Notes: a model not told the origin generated them from the letters alone. A DNA stretch of 64,000 nt from Rhexocercosporidium sp. MPI-PUGE-AT-0058 (GCA_020746875.1 JAGTJL010000020.1:1302001-1366000); one strand, 5' to 3'. Shown: positions 35,829 to 47,226, counted from the first letter of the stretch. Program-made: numbers and translations.

Positions 35829-37574
35829 CTAGTACAAAGACTGAACTGGAGATCGGGTGCTTGATCCTCCGCACCAACAGCTCGTATCTTCGCCCTTTTC
35901 GACTTGCACGACCACGTCGATTCCATGGTTCAGAAGAAAATCTCTCGTCCGTTCTCGCACGTCATCTAAATCTGAACCTCGTGTGGCGACGATGTGGATG
36001 ACACCAAGTACCTGCTCGCTCTCGCTGTCTGTATTCTTATCGCCCATCCAGAACCGTGGAACGGTGTAAGTGGCAACTCCTCTCAAATCACTGACACCTG
36101 CGAGAGTGTCCCGGAGTCCGTATTCGATCTCGTCGGGGACTGTGAGGAGAAGCTTCTTTGCACTGCTTTTGATAAGAGGAATGGACGACAAGAATATCAG
36201 AATTGCAATGACGCAGGACGCAAGGGGATCCCACCCGTTCCAACCAAAGAAGTAGATCAGTGCCGTGGATACCATGACTGCAGCACTTCCCATTGTATCC
36301 GCAAGAACATGAAGGAAGATACCGTGCATGTTTTCATTGTCATGAGAGTGAGCATGACCAACGTGAGCATGTGCTTTGGCTGGAGGCGAGTCAGAAAGTA
36401 GAGGGGTATGTCCGTGGCCATCTTTACAGTCATGATCGTGATCGTGGACATGATCGTGGTCGTGATGGTCGTGGGGATGCTCCTTTTCGTGCGAGTGCGA
36501 ATGGCTGTGCCCGTGATCATGACCTCCATGACCATGGCTATGTCCTCCGTGGTCGTGTCCATGATGTCCATGATGTCCATGGTGTCCAAAACATGCCATA
36601 CCCACCAAATTGACCGCCAGTCCCATGGCACTGACCACAAATAATTCTGCTAGTCGCTTGGTCTCTCTTCCTTCCGCTAGTCTCTCGGTTGCCTCGATCA
36701 TGATCTCAACACTGATAAGCCTAGGAGACGTTAGTCCATGCCCGTTTCTATCCAAAGAGGAAAGCACATACATCAAGAAAACTCCGTTTCCAAAACCCGA
36801 CAAACTCTCGATTTTTCCAAAGCCGTATGGAAAACGTTCACTTGGTGGCCACTTGCTGGCAACAGCAGCAAATAATCCAACGCCTAGAGCCAAGCAGTCA
36901 AAGAACATATGTATGCTGTCGCTCAGTAGTCCAAGAGAATCAGTCAAAAAGCCATAGCAGGCCTGTACTATCATGAATGCAAAGTTCAGTGACATGAAAT
37001 AGAATATCCTGCGAGAGTCTTTGTCTGCCAATATAGTATGGAGTAGGGGCCAACGCATGGCGAATGGGAGGAGGAGACTGGTGAATTTGGAACGTGGTTG
37101 CTCAACGTGCAGAGCGTGGTTGTGTAGATGATCATGCTCGTGGCTGTGGGATATAACGTTGACAGCATTCAGGGAGGGCTCGAAGGGTCCCATCTGCGAG
37201 AGTGCGGGCGATGGTTCGTGTTGGTGGAGTTGCTTTGGGAATTCTGAGATGGGTGACATGCCGTTGCTGTTCGGAGGAGTCGGGAGGTATGAAGACGTTG
37301 AGAGCTCTCGCATATAGCTATGCCCACGGCTCGGTGATGAGCTATGGCTATGGCTATGGTTGTGGTTATTATTGTGCCCATGATCAAGGCGTGGTTCGGA
37401 GTGCGAATGCGAGTGCAAGCTGCCATTTGACCGGTCTGACCTCAAAGCCTTCTGGGGGCTTGGAGGATGCTGGCGGCCGGGAGAATGCGAGTGGGAGTGC
37501 GAATGAAGGTGGGTATGTCCATGGCCATGGCTATGGGTCATTGCCGACGCGGGCAGAGCATAAGATGAAGCCAT
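35829..37574 (-). CDS. MSC2: Zinc transporter of the cation diffusion facilitator family (Msc2-like), 564 aa
   Basis: Msc2-type CDF transporters move zinc into the ER and secretory lumen, usually as a heterodimer with Zrg17. Minus-strand exons are 36772-37574 and 35829-36720. Residues 1-90 are cytosolic and extremely His/Ser-rich (HSHGHGHTHLHSHSHSHS). Six membrane spans follow. The two zinc-coordinating HxxxD motifs are SIHMFFDCLAL (helix 2) and HVLADTMGSAAV (helix 5). Between helices 4 and 5 lies a very long His/Asp loop (HHGHHGHHGHDHGGHSHGHG). The C-terminal CDF domain ends with SCWCGGS. The 51-nt intron (36721-36771) has a strong donor GTATGT, branch CTAAC and acceptor CCTAG; it is a multiple of three with no stop, and if retained adds 17 residues inside a membrane span. 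Confidence 0.93.
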   Translation of the reverse strand: MASSYALPASAMTHSHGHGHTHLHSHSHSHSPGRQHPPSPQKALRSDRSNGSLHSHSHSEPRLDHGHNNNHNHSHSHSSSPSRGHSYMRELSTSSYLPTPPNSNGMSPISEFPKQLHQHEPSPALSQMGPFEPSLNAVNVISHSHEHDHLHNHALHVEQPRSKFTSLLLPFAMRWPLLHTILADKDSRRIFYFMSLNFAFMIVQACYGFLTDSLGLLSDSIHMFFDCLALGVGLFAAVASKWPPSERFPYGFGKIESLSGFGNGVFLMYVLSSLDRNGHGLTSPRLISVEIMIEATERLAEGRETKRLAELFVVSAMGLAVNLVGMACFGHHGHHGHHGHDHGGHSHGHGGHDHGHSHSHSHEKEHPHDHHDHDHVHDHDHDCKDGHGHTPLLSDSPPAKAHAHVGHAHSHDNENMHGIFLHVLADTMGSAAVMVSTALIYFFGWNGWDPLASCVIAILIFLSSIPLIKSSAKKLLLTVPDEIEYGLRDTLAGVSDLRGVATYTVPRFWMGDKNTDSESEQVLGVIHIVATRGSDLDDVRERTRDFLLNHGIDVVVQVEKGEDTSCWCGGSSTRSPVQSLY

Positions 37575-38360
37575 TCGATGCTATGGAGATCAACTGCGAC
37601 TTTGGCAAGTCGAATCGAGCAGGGAAGCCCGTGCAAGATGCTCGTCTCGTCTTGTCTCCCCGCATATGTTGGCTGAACACCGTCTCTTTCGCAATCTCTT
37701 ATTGTGCGCCTATCGATTGAGGCTGGCGTGGGGAATACAGTACACCAGGCGAGCAGGGCAGAATGGGCGTGGAGGGGAGAAAGAGAGACAGAAGGCGCCC
37801 AATTGCGCTCGGTGTGTATGGTGGTCGCCGGCAGCGAGAAGTGAGGGGATTCGCAAGCCGTGTGGAAGTGGAAGTGGAAGGGGATGTGGGTGTGCGGAGA
37901 ACAGAGGAGGGAGGGAGAGCGCAAGCCAGAGGGCAGATTGACAGATCGAGTGAGTGAGTTCCTTCCCTTTCTCGTCTGGTGTTGATTGATGGTTGCCCCT
38001 GACGCTTCCTTGGCGGGAGCCCCACTGTCCGCCGACGCACGCGGAAGGTGATTGGCTGCATGTGCTCTTAGCGGCATCTGGAATCGGCATGGATCAGGGA
38101 TCTCCGCGTTTAGTCTGATGGATGGATGGGATGGATGATGATGGAGGTGCCGCTGTCGTGTCTGTGGTGGATTATTTCACGTTTCACTCTACAACACCAA
38201 AGAACTATAGACTTTAATTCTCCCACCATTCCACCCAGGTTTCTCCATATCGCATCTTCCGTGTCTCATCCTTTCCTCGGCAATGGCGTCACATCTGAGA
38301 CGGTGATATACTATTCTGTCTCGTCCACATTCCCCGAATCCTTCTCGATTCCGCGTCATC
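37575..38360. promoter_or_regulatory. Divergent promoter region of MSC2 and ALG1
   Basis: 786 bp shared by two divergent genes of the secretory pathway. It contains a GATG tetranucleotide repeat at about 38116-38143. No other element is recognised. Confidence 0.5.
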
Positions 38361-39798
38361 ATGCAGGAAGCTCTCTTGACACTTGCAGTCTTTGCTTCGA
38401 CTGCTTTAACAATTGTGCTTCTTATGTTACCGAGTCGATATGTCAAGCATTCACCACCAAAAGCAACTACCAGGGGCACCGCCAACGAGCCCAAGATCTC
38501 CGTCCAAGTGCTGGTTCTCGGAGATATTGGACGCAGTCCGCGCATGCAGTATCATGCTATGAGTATAGCGAAACATGGTGGAAGAGTGGATGTGATTGGA
38601 TACCAAGGTAAGTGGTCTAGGGGTTGTGTATGTTCTGTCATTGACCAAATATCCAGAATCTACCTTGCATCCTGGTCTAATCGACAATCCCTTCGTTACG
38701 ATTGTGCCCTTATCCCCTCCTCCACCTCTTCTTCGAGCAAACAAGCTTCCTTTCATTATCGCAGGCCCGTTGAAGGTTCTCTGGCAGATATGGAGTCTCT
38801 TCTACGCCCTTGGCTATCGAACGAAAGCCTCACGATGGCTGCTCGTCCAGAACCCTCCTTCGATTCCCACCCTCTTCATCGCAATCATAATCTGTTTCCT
38901 CAGAAATACACATCTTATAATCGATTGGCATAACTATGGTTGGACAATTCTGGCCGGGACTCGAGGCGAACACCATCCCTTCGTTACCATCTCGAAATAC
39001 TATGAAGCTCTCTTGGGAAGCTGGGCACCCACTGCCTCGTTTACGGTGACAGATGCCATGCAGAAACAACTTCGAAATAAGCCATATAATGTCAAGTCCC
39101 CAATATTTACCCTACATGACCGACCTGCATCCATCTTCCAACCGATTGAAAACCCAGAATCTCGAAGGGCGTTCCTCCAGAGGATACCAGAAAGCCAGAA
39201 GCACGCAGAGGATATAATGGCAGGAAAGACAAAATTGCTGGTGAGCAGTACATCGTGGACGCCGGATGAGGACTTCAGCCTTCTCCTTGGAGCTCTCTGT
39301 GCCTATGCTGCTTCTTCGGAAAAGCTCCCGCCTATTCTCGCTATCATTACTGGCAAAGGTCCGCAGAAACAAATGTACCTGGACGCAATAGCTACTCTTA
39401 CCAAAGACTCCCAGCTGAACAACATAACAATAAGTACCGCCTGGCTAAGCGCAGAAGATTATGCGACCTTGTTGGCATGTGCGGATCTTGGTGTGTGTCT
39501 ACATATGAGTAGTAGTGGAGTTGATCTTCCCATGAAAGTAGTCGACATGTTCGGAGCCGGGCTACCAGTTGTAGGATATGGAGACTATGAGAGCTGGGGA
39601 GAGTTGGTAAAGGATGGCGTCAATGGAAGATCGTTCGCCACCTATGACAACTTGGCCGATTTACTGAGAGAACTGTTCAGCGAGGTCGAGGGCAAGCAAC
39701 TGGCGAAATTGAGGCAGGGGGCAGTAAAGGAAGGAAGCAGAAGATGGGACGAGGAATGGGATGGTGTCGCAGGACGCTTATTAGGTCTTTGTGAATGA
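38361..39798 (+). CDS. ALG1: Chitobiosyldiphosphodolichol beta-mannosyltransferase
   Basis: Alg1 adds the first mannose, from GDP-mannose, to GlcNAc2-PP-dolichol on the cytosolic face of the ER, a committed early step of N-glycosylation. Exons are 38361-38607 and 38657-39798, in phase, giving 462 residues. An N-terminal membrane anchor (residues about 4-25, [20 protein letters not shown]) is followed by [20 protein letters not shown], typical of the family. Later landmarks are [32 protein letters not shown] and [20 protein letters not shown], the glycosyltransferase family 33 nucleotide-sugar region, with a conserved acidic residue in DYESWGELV. The ATG at 38361 precedes the anchor directly. 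Confidence 0.97.
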
Positions 39799-40740
39799 AT
39801 ATTCACATTCAAATGATGATCCAATCTGGTGTCTCTGACGCGAGAAAAATCTGCAGCCGGCCAAAAATCGAAGCATGATCCGCCGTACGGTGGCTTCTAG
39901 ACTAGTCGGGGAGCATCAAAAGGAGCTCGGTCACAGTATCCTCCGCGATCTCCAAGGTAGCGCAACAAATAGAGTGACGGATCATGCTACCTGCTTGATC
40001 TCTAAGCTATGTTATCTGCAACATTCTTCTCGGGGGTAGGAGATACTCAGATTATTTAAACTTCAAGATGCAGCAGGATTGCAAGGAAGGCATTTCTGGC
40101 AAGAGTGACACATCAAGAGCTTTTACAATCTAGGTTCAGTATGAGATTTATGGACTTCCTAGCAGTACTTTCACAATCCCGCAACCTGCTGATAAGTGGG
40201 TCCGGCACTGTGGACACGGCAATGGGTGTGATGTGGGGGTTTCCATCTCCAGATATACTTTCTCGCTTATGCAGTGTGCTGACCTTGTCCCCTGAGTTCT
40301 TTGACCTCACATCCATCGTCAACGTCATATCTCCGTGCTCTACACGCCACCGATAGCCACATCAGCCGGACCCCGAATCTCGTCACCATTGCAGCCGCAT
40401 CATTAGTTGAAAGGCCGTGCTTGCTGTTTGAGATGTCTTCTTACAGTGGAGCTAAAACACGAGGCGCAAATACTTACGTCTAGGCGAGGATCCCCGATTT
40501 TCGATCTCTTTCAACCTCTACTATCGCGGAAATAAAATGACTACGTCCGAATCCTCTTGACCAAGAAATTGTTCTGTATCTGTGGATTTTTCTACATAGA
40601 GAATTAAAGTCTTGAAGTGTATAAATCGAGCTGTTTCCCTCCAGTCTAGTTTTGTTCTCATCTCAATTCAGAAAGCCCTGTTTCATGATCGCTTTCTCTC
40701 TCTCTTCCCAACGACAGAAAACAACATTGAAATCGCGAAT
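39799..40740. other. Intergenic: boundary between the conserved and decaying parts
   Basis: 942 bp with no gene supported. Short frames at 40105-40356 and 40301-40483 do not look like protein. Confidence 0.5.
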
Positions 40741-42167
40741 ATGGCTTTCACTCCCGTAGCAGTCCCTAAAAGTATCCTCGGATACCACCGTGTCTTGTCG
40801 CCCACTGCTGGCGTCAGAGTTTCACCTTTATGTCTTGGTGTTATGAATTTTGGTAATGCTTGTTAAGTATTCCCAACTCAATAATTTGAAGTAATTTCTA
40901 AGGTTTGCACTGTTAGGAAACAAGCCATGGGAGGTAACAAGGCCGCATTCCCAGAACGAAACCGGGCAATAACTAACACTCATTAGAATGCAACAAAGAA
41001 ACCGCCTTCGAAATCCTCGATTATTTCTTCGAGCAAGGTGAAAATTTCATCGATACGTAAGTTGTCCCTCCCCATCAAGCAGAGAATATCCTCTGATGAA
41101 AATTACAGAGCTAACGCCTACTAAGGAGGCGAATCCGAGCAATGGATTGGCGAATGAATGGCTAGCCGTGAAAATCGCGAGCAGATCGTCCTAGCGACTA
41201 AATACACTAATTACCTCGTACATCTCTGGCAAAGGAGCTATGAATTCGAACTTTTCAGGGAACCACTCCAAGAGTCTGAAGAACTCCATCAATACTTCTC
41301 TGAAGAAGCTGGGGGCGGATTATATTGATTTAGTAAGCTCCCATTTTCTTCTTTGATTGGGAGAGGGAGATATACTTAGAGTGGAGGAGTTAATAAATGT
41401 AAGAAGAGTGACTGACGGTATATAGTTCTTCGTCCACTGGTGGGACTTCACGGCCTCCACCCCTAAACTCATGCAAAGCCTCAACCACCTCATCGCCGCA
41501 GGCAAGGTCCTCTACCTTGGCATTAGCGACACGCCCGCCTGGGTAGTCGTCAAAGCCAACTACTATGCGCGCGAGCACGGCCTGACGCCCTTCTCCGTCT
41601 ACCAGGGCAAATGGAACGCCGCGACCCGGGATTTCGAGCGTGACATCCTACCCATGTGCGAGAATGAAGGGATGGGCATCGCGCCTTGGGGTGTTCTCGG
41701 AAGTGGTGATTTTAAGACAGCAGAGCAGCGGGAGGAGGATACTGGTGAGGGGAGGAAGATGTTCCCTCCAAAGGAGAGGAATGCGCTTGTAGCGGGGAAG
41801 TTGGATGAGATTGCTTGGAGGAAGGGGACTGTGCTTACGAGTGTGGTGAGCTATACTCTGCTTGAGCTTTGTGGCTACTTTGCATTGTTTCTGCGCGACT
41901 TTTGGTCTCGTTCGTTGATTTCTGAACTAGGCACTCGCGTATATCATGCACAAAGATCCCTGCCTCTACCCCATTATCGGTGGTCGCAAGCTCTCCCATC
42001 TCAAAGGCAACATCGAGGCACTGATTGTCGAGCTCTCAGATGAGGAAGTCGATGAGATCGATGGTGTGGCTGAGTTCGACGTAGGCTGGCCGATGAACAT
42101 GCTGTTTGCTGCCGATCCGGACAGCGGTAAGTACAGTTCTCGTATGACGGGTAAGGATGTTGCGTAG
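40741..42167 (+). pseudogene. Aldo-keto reductase (norsolorinic-acid-reductase / aryl-alcohol-dehydrogenase type), disrupted
   Basis: The family reduces aldehydes or ketones with NADPH; relatives act in aflatoxin-type pathways and lignin-aromatic turnover. Six exons can be traced (40741-40862, 40917-40933, 40987-41056, 41109-41332, 41426-41845, 41931-42167) and would give a normal-size AKR. Landmarks are MNFGNAW, DTANAY with the catalytic Asp and Tyr, LATKY with Lys, VHWWD with His, YLGISDTPAWVVVKANYYA and PIIGGRKLSHLKGNIEAL. Four lesions are seen. The first intron reads TTAAGT where GTAAGT is needed at 40863. An in-frame TAA stands at 41122-41124 where relatives have Gln. TGA stands at 41155-41157 where Trp is expected. 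A 1-nt frame change occurs near 41210-41221. Later exons are clean, so decay is recent. Confidence 0.85.
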
Positions 42168-42577
42168 ACCGGCTCTGCGGCGAAGTTGGATGTGCCGGAG
42201 AAGGTCAGATCGATCAAGCCGAGGAAGTTAGAGTAGAGGACTTGTAGGAAGTAGACAGTAGATGAGTGGAGGGAGGAGGTGTTGGTATGTGAGATTCTAG
42301 CAAGGGTCATAAAGTATCTCTATTGAGATATTGGTTACTCTAATTCTACCAGAAAGTTATAGGAGACTTCATTCTTCACAGTCGACTTTTCTTGATGTCG
42401 AATCTCTAAATTATGGCATACTTGAAGGCTATAAAATCCGCTTCCTCTCCCTATTTCAGCCGCAGATAACAGGCAGCTATTCAACTCAACCTCACAAGAC
42501 ATCATCGCTACTATAAGATTACCCCAGATCAATTTCCCAACTAACCCAATTCTTACCCCCTAGCTCGTCCCTCTCCC
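42168..42577. other. Short intergenic gap
   Basis: 410 bp between two pseudogenes; no feature seen. Confidence 0.45.
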
Positions 42578-43657
42578 ATAGCCGAAGCAGACGGTCTCGG
42601 CGCGTCCATCCTAACCCTCGTCTCCTTCGGCATAACCGTAATCAAGAGCCTCCGCTCCTTCAGCGGGACCTACACCTGCGCCGAGCAACGCATCAAAGAC
42701 CTCTCCGACGACATACCACTCACCGCCCACGAGGGAGGTGTGTGAGAGGTGTTTGCGAGGGTTGGTTCTAGAAGACAAAAGTCGAGACGGCGAACCCTGA
42801 TAGTATGCTGCTTGTGTGCGGACTAAAAATCTATATCTTTCCCGCAGGGTACGAAAGCCACTATATACACCATCTCGCCGCTATCCAAGGACAGATCGAA
42901 GCTGGAACAGTACATACCGAAGAAGAAGAAAGGCAAAAAGAGGCTGGCGAGGGAGCACTTGTTTACGAGACCCTTGCGGGTGTACCAAAAGACGCTCAAA
43001 ATGAGGTTCGGTTATTATTGAGAGATCGTAATCGTCGAGCGGGCCCGTACGGCTGGAAGATCGTGTCAATTAATAGCGCATTCGGTAAGGAGAATCTGTA
43101 TTTTTGGAAGAGACTCGTGTCTAAGCCGACGAGATAGCTTATGTGTTGAGAGGCGGAGTTGTTGAAAAGGACGAGGATGATAATGAAGATCTGCCTGATG
43201 GATTTAGCACTCCTTGGAGCTTTTCAAATCGATCGCTATCCCTGGTACATGATACATATTCCGCGACTGGTAGCTCGTCGATCCCCCATCGGAGGACGCA
43301 TGGAGGGGGAGGATGGCCAAATAACAGAATCAAAAGAGCACCGGCGCCAATGATGCGTAGAAAATATGTTGGAAGTAGAGGGTTCAGAAATTTGAACCCC
43401 GGCTTCCACGGAGGCACGGTGATAGGCTGCAAGCGGTGTATGGAAGATGGAAGTTGATGATGAACTGGAGGATGATGAGCACGATATTGAGACGCGTTCC
43501 GAGAGCTTACGGCACCAAAAGACGCGATGCTCTACGAGATAGAATGTCAACCAGAAGCCGTGACAACGAGGGAGGAGCAGAGGATGCGGAGTTGGATGAC
43601 CATGAAGCGGAATTATTGATTGAACAGTTTCTGAAGAATTTTACGGCCGAAGACTAA
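42578..43657 (+). pseudogene. Degraded gene with a fungal NACHT/STAND-type N-terminal segment and lost start codon
   Basis: At 42578 the frame opens ATA-GCC-GAA where an ATG-GCC start is expected. It continues AEADGLGASILTLVSFGITV and IKSLRSFSGTYTCAEQRIKD, a pattern typical of the N-terminal helix pair of many fungal NACHT, ankyrin or signalling proteins. A stop and a frame change follow at about 42740. Further coding-like pieces lie in shifted frames: VCERCLRGLVLEDKSRDGEP, a block at 42847-43137 (YIHHLAAIQGQIEAGTVHTE onward, to GWKIVSINSAFGKENLYFWK), an acidic stretch near 43450-43550, and a tail at 43590-43657 (DHEAELLIEQFLKNFTAED). Introns may explain some changes, but not the missing ATG. 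Function of the ancestor is unknown. Confidence 0.6.
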
Positions 43658-44505
43658 GTTTTTATTTCAAACTTCTTCATGCCTGTACGGATTTCTCTAA
43701 GCAATCGACTGTTAAAGTAAATTTAAACAGTGGGCTTTTAGACTCTCACCTGTTGGCTTCTCCCTCGTTTTAGCATCACTTGTCGAACTTGACTGCCTTC
43801 TCGTGAAGAGCTGCCCGGTACATTTGATGGCAGTGGTCAGACAGAGGCAAGGAATGCAGCAGACCATAGCGATACTGGATAGTGCGTTCTCAAGGGTATC
43901 ATGAGGCGTTCTGCCGTGGCCATCGAAGATGGTCATGTTTAAAAAGGCTAGTGACCAATTGATGATTCCTATGCGTCGGGTCTGGAGATATTGGGTTGAG
44001 GAGTGTCGGAACGTAAAAAGCGAAATATTGAAGTGATGAAGAAATCAAGACTTCATTGAAAGGTTGGGAAGCTGATTTGATGTGGTGGTGGCTGGGTCGA
44101 GCCGTGGCTTGCGGCTGTGTACAATTTTTCGTGCTCTGGCCATGATCGTGAGTCATTGGGTTCATTTCTAATTGACACTGTTGTACAAAAAGCTCTAAGT
44201 AGCGAGCGACACTGAAGTTATAAAACTCGAAATAATAGCTCATCCGTTCGCCGACGAATTGCAGACATCCAAGGGGAATTTCCCTTATTAAGCGATGTGG
44301 TCGCCAACCGTTGTTTCCAAGATGCTTTGTTGCTTCTCAGCCCGATAGACGCCATCCCATGCCAACCATTAACAGTACCCCGCCACCACCTTGTTTTGTC
44401 CCCATGCCAAAAGAATTGTGCCCATCAATTCAACGCAAATGCTTAAGATCAGTGTGCCACCCGAGTTGCCGAATTTGTCCTATCTCCTGTCTACAGGATC
44501 TTCCA
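43658..44505. other. Intergenic, no feature seen
   Basis: 848 bp between the degraded gene and the SAT4-type gene (3' to both). Frames near 43899-44243 lack protein-like character. Confidence 0.45.
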
Positions 44506-45858
44506 TCACACATGTGCGACTTGTGTCGAAACTGTAGTCTTTTTGATCCCCGACTCCCAATCCAGCCCATCCTCACTTCCACTGTCTCCCAATCGAACCA
44601 CAGTGTCGCTGTTACCCCATCTACTGTGCTTGTTCAATGCCCTCGAACTGTCCTGTCTCCTCACGCCACTACTGCTCTTCTCTGCGTCGACGTCATTGTG
44701 GCTTTCAATAGTTGTGGTAACGCCGTGATTCTTCCTAATATCACTCCTCAGTCCGAACTCTTCTCCTCCACTGCGACTCTGGCTCCGAACGTATTTGTGG
44801 GGTCCTGATGCTGGCCAAGGAGCGGAAGCCACTCCTTGTGTGGAAGAGCCGCCCATGAGACGACTGCGGAGGAAGAAAGTACGGAAGAGGGGTCGAAGAG
44901 TCGCAAAAGATGAGGCTGCAATTCCAATTCCTGTCTCGGTGGTCGACCCTAACAAAAATGGTTAGCAATTTTTCGAGGAGGCAGGTCGAGGGCAGAACAA
45001 GAGTGTGATGTGACACATACAAATAGCTACGTCCGTCGTTGCGTACAGGAAATCAGCTTGGTTGGCGAGTCCTTTGACATAAGGAATGCGGATGATGGTA
45101 GCGGTTGATGCTCTGATGGTATGTTAGATTGAATTTGAGGAGAGCGAAATCTTGGGCACGTACATGGCACCCATCGACAAAATCATCGCAACTGATATCT
45201 TCGTTCTGATATTCATCTGCAGATTCCAAATCAGGAATACCGGCAAAATTGCCATGGTCCAGTCCGTCCAACACGAGATTGCCGAGTATCCGTACGTGGC
45301 GGAGACGGTAATGTTGGGGTCGATACATTTTCCTTTGCCTCCGGTGTATTGGGTCCAGAAGTATGCACTGGGTCGGCATTGAAGGACGAATAGAAAGAAG
45401 AAGAAGGCGCCATACACGGTATGGACGATCATCACGGTCCAGATAATTGCCTTGTGAGTCTGTGAAACAGCGATTCGGTAGAGCATAATTCCGATACTTA
45501 GTTTGAGTGCCATGTTGGACAAGACGTAGACAGGCTCACACGCCCACCACCACTTCAATCCGACGGGAATATCAGCCGGTGGAATGGCGGCTGCGTGCTG
45601 TCCGGTACCATATTGAACTCCGGTGATGGCGAACCCAGCAAAGAATACAAAGAACAACTGGGATATGTGAGCTTGGTGATGCTGTGCAAAAGAACGAAAT
45701 ATACAGACCCACGCAACTATGGCCGCGTTATCATCCCAGCCGAATGACTTGACCACAAAAGCCCGACAGTAACATCGCAGTGCAATTGCGACTGTGGTCA
45801 AGGCCAGGAAGAATCCCGCAACGCCAGCAACTTCAGGTCCTCGGTTTGCTCTTGCCAT
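44506..45858 (-). CDS. Rhodopsin/SAT4-domain integral membrane protein, 392 aa
   Basis: Fungal SAT4/rhodopsin-domain proteins are seven-helix plasma-membrane proteins, often near secondary-metabolism genes; their activity is mostly unknown. Minus-strand exons are 45709-45858, 45164-45657, 45021-45112 and 44506-44948, in phase. Landmarks are GVAGFFLALTTVAIALRCYC, GWDDNAAIV, GVQYGTGQH, LYRIAV, CRPSAYFW, CIDPN, LPVFLIWNLQMNIRTKISVA, then TIIRIPYVKGL, DFLYATTDVAI and a WSTTETGIGIAASSFATLRP block that closes the helical domain. The cytosolic tail of about 130 residues is Ser-rich. Intron 1 (45658-45708) is 51 nt, stop-free and starts with the weak donor GTCTGT; retaining it would put hydrophilic residues into helix 2, so splicing is preferred. 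Confidence 0.88.
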
Positions 45859-47226
45859 TTTCCAGAAGCCGAGATATCGTAACTTGAGAATGAATATCCG
45901 CGACAATATCAAAGGGAACACTTCGGGGCCAATTAGACTTTTATGAGACTGGGTGCACTTTTAAGGGAGACAGTTGGTTTTCCCTACTGAGTAATGCACT
46001 TTGCAGGACCTCACCCCTTGAGCCCATCTCCATCCTAGCAAGGCTGACTGTAGATCTTAATGGAAAGCCTCTGGTGGCGGGGCTTTATTCCAAGTGGATT
46101 CTGCTTTCTGTCAGGCACATGCGCTAGAGAAGCTGTAGGCGGTCTCGCCATGAGAGACATGTCTGCCATGTGCAGTTTTGGGAAGTCGTCCGAAATTCTC
46201 ATCGATGCAATTGATGGCACGGCTTGGTAGCGGCATTTATAAACTATGGTATCCAATGAGATGTCGTTGCGGTCTATGGATACGACATGGATCTCCCATG
46301 CATTCGGCACGTGTGAATTTGGTGAAACAGCCCAAGCAGCCCGGCAAATGGATCACTGGACGCTCCCAAGCTGCACAGTGGCGTAGCAAAAAAAAGGATC
46401 TGCGATCTGCGGACTGTTCATAGAGTTCATCGACGTTCCCATTTCCGGGGTACTTACTCTTTCTCTTCCGCTTTGGTCAAAAACAAAGATGTACTTGTAC
46501 AGGAAGAGCCACGAAAGTGAAAGTCACATTTGCAACTTTGAACTTTTGGATTCTTCGATGCCGATCTTTGGGTCCGAAGACACCACTTCAAGCCGCCGCC
46601 GCCCCTTACTAATGCATGCGTTATTAGTTTTTGTTTCCATAAATTTTATAGTGTCAGCGGCTCGGGCAGGTGAACTTCCTCGGGCACTAAACCTGGCATA
46701 TTCGCCTTCGCCTTCAAGTCCCAAGCAAACTTGATTCGCTCTCATTTCCAAGTGTCATAATTTACGAATCGTTGGACGACCGAGCTGATGGAGCTATTGC
46801 CTCGTCCCTCGGACCCCTTACCCCCTGAGTAGGACTCTGGTAGAATAAGCGAGGTAGCCGGCAGTCAGCTTCGGCATAAACCGAAGAGATCCTCGGCGAG
46901 GAGGACTTTGTCAATTTTGGTCTCAGATATCAATCTCTGCCGCACACGAAGAAGAAAAGTGCCCGTCTTTCCAATTGAAAGATCATTGAAGCTCAGGAGC
47001 GAGAGCAAAGGACATTCGGGAAGTCTTGACGTGCTAGAAGTATGTCATGGAAAGGTTCGGATAACCCGACTCGGAGCGCGTCGGCTAAGATGTGGGCCCA
47101 CTCGCAAGTCTGTATGCGATGCTCAACATAAAAGCCTTCAGCTGAAGAAACGGAACACAAAAGAAGAAGCCGCCTACTATACCTAGATTTCCAAAGAGGA
47201 TTTCTTTTGTTTCACTCTGAGACAAT
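45859..47226. promoter_or_regulatory. Divergent promoter region of the SAT4-type gene and the carboxylesterase
   Basis: 1.37 kb. Near 47058-47068 there is a CGG-N5-CCG inverted triplet, the kind of site bound by Zn2Cys6 regulators, about 160 bp before the esterase ATG. A perfect 11-base palindrome (CCTCGGCGAGG) lies at about 46892-46902. Frames at 46489-46734 and 46908-47186 are not supported. Confidence 0.45.

Noticed and set aside
36721..36771. Reading the MSC2 51-nt segment as coding
   Set aside because: It has perfect donor, branch and acceptor signals and would interrupt a membrane helix, so I annotate it as an intron.
44311..44808. Plus-strand 165-codon frame
   Set aside because: Antisense to the last exon of the SAT4-type gene, whose frame is validated by conserved blocks.
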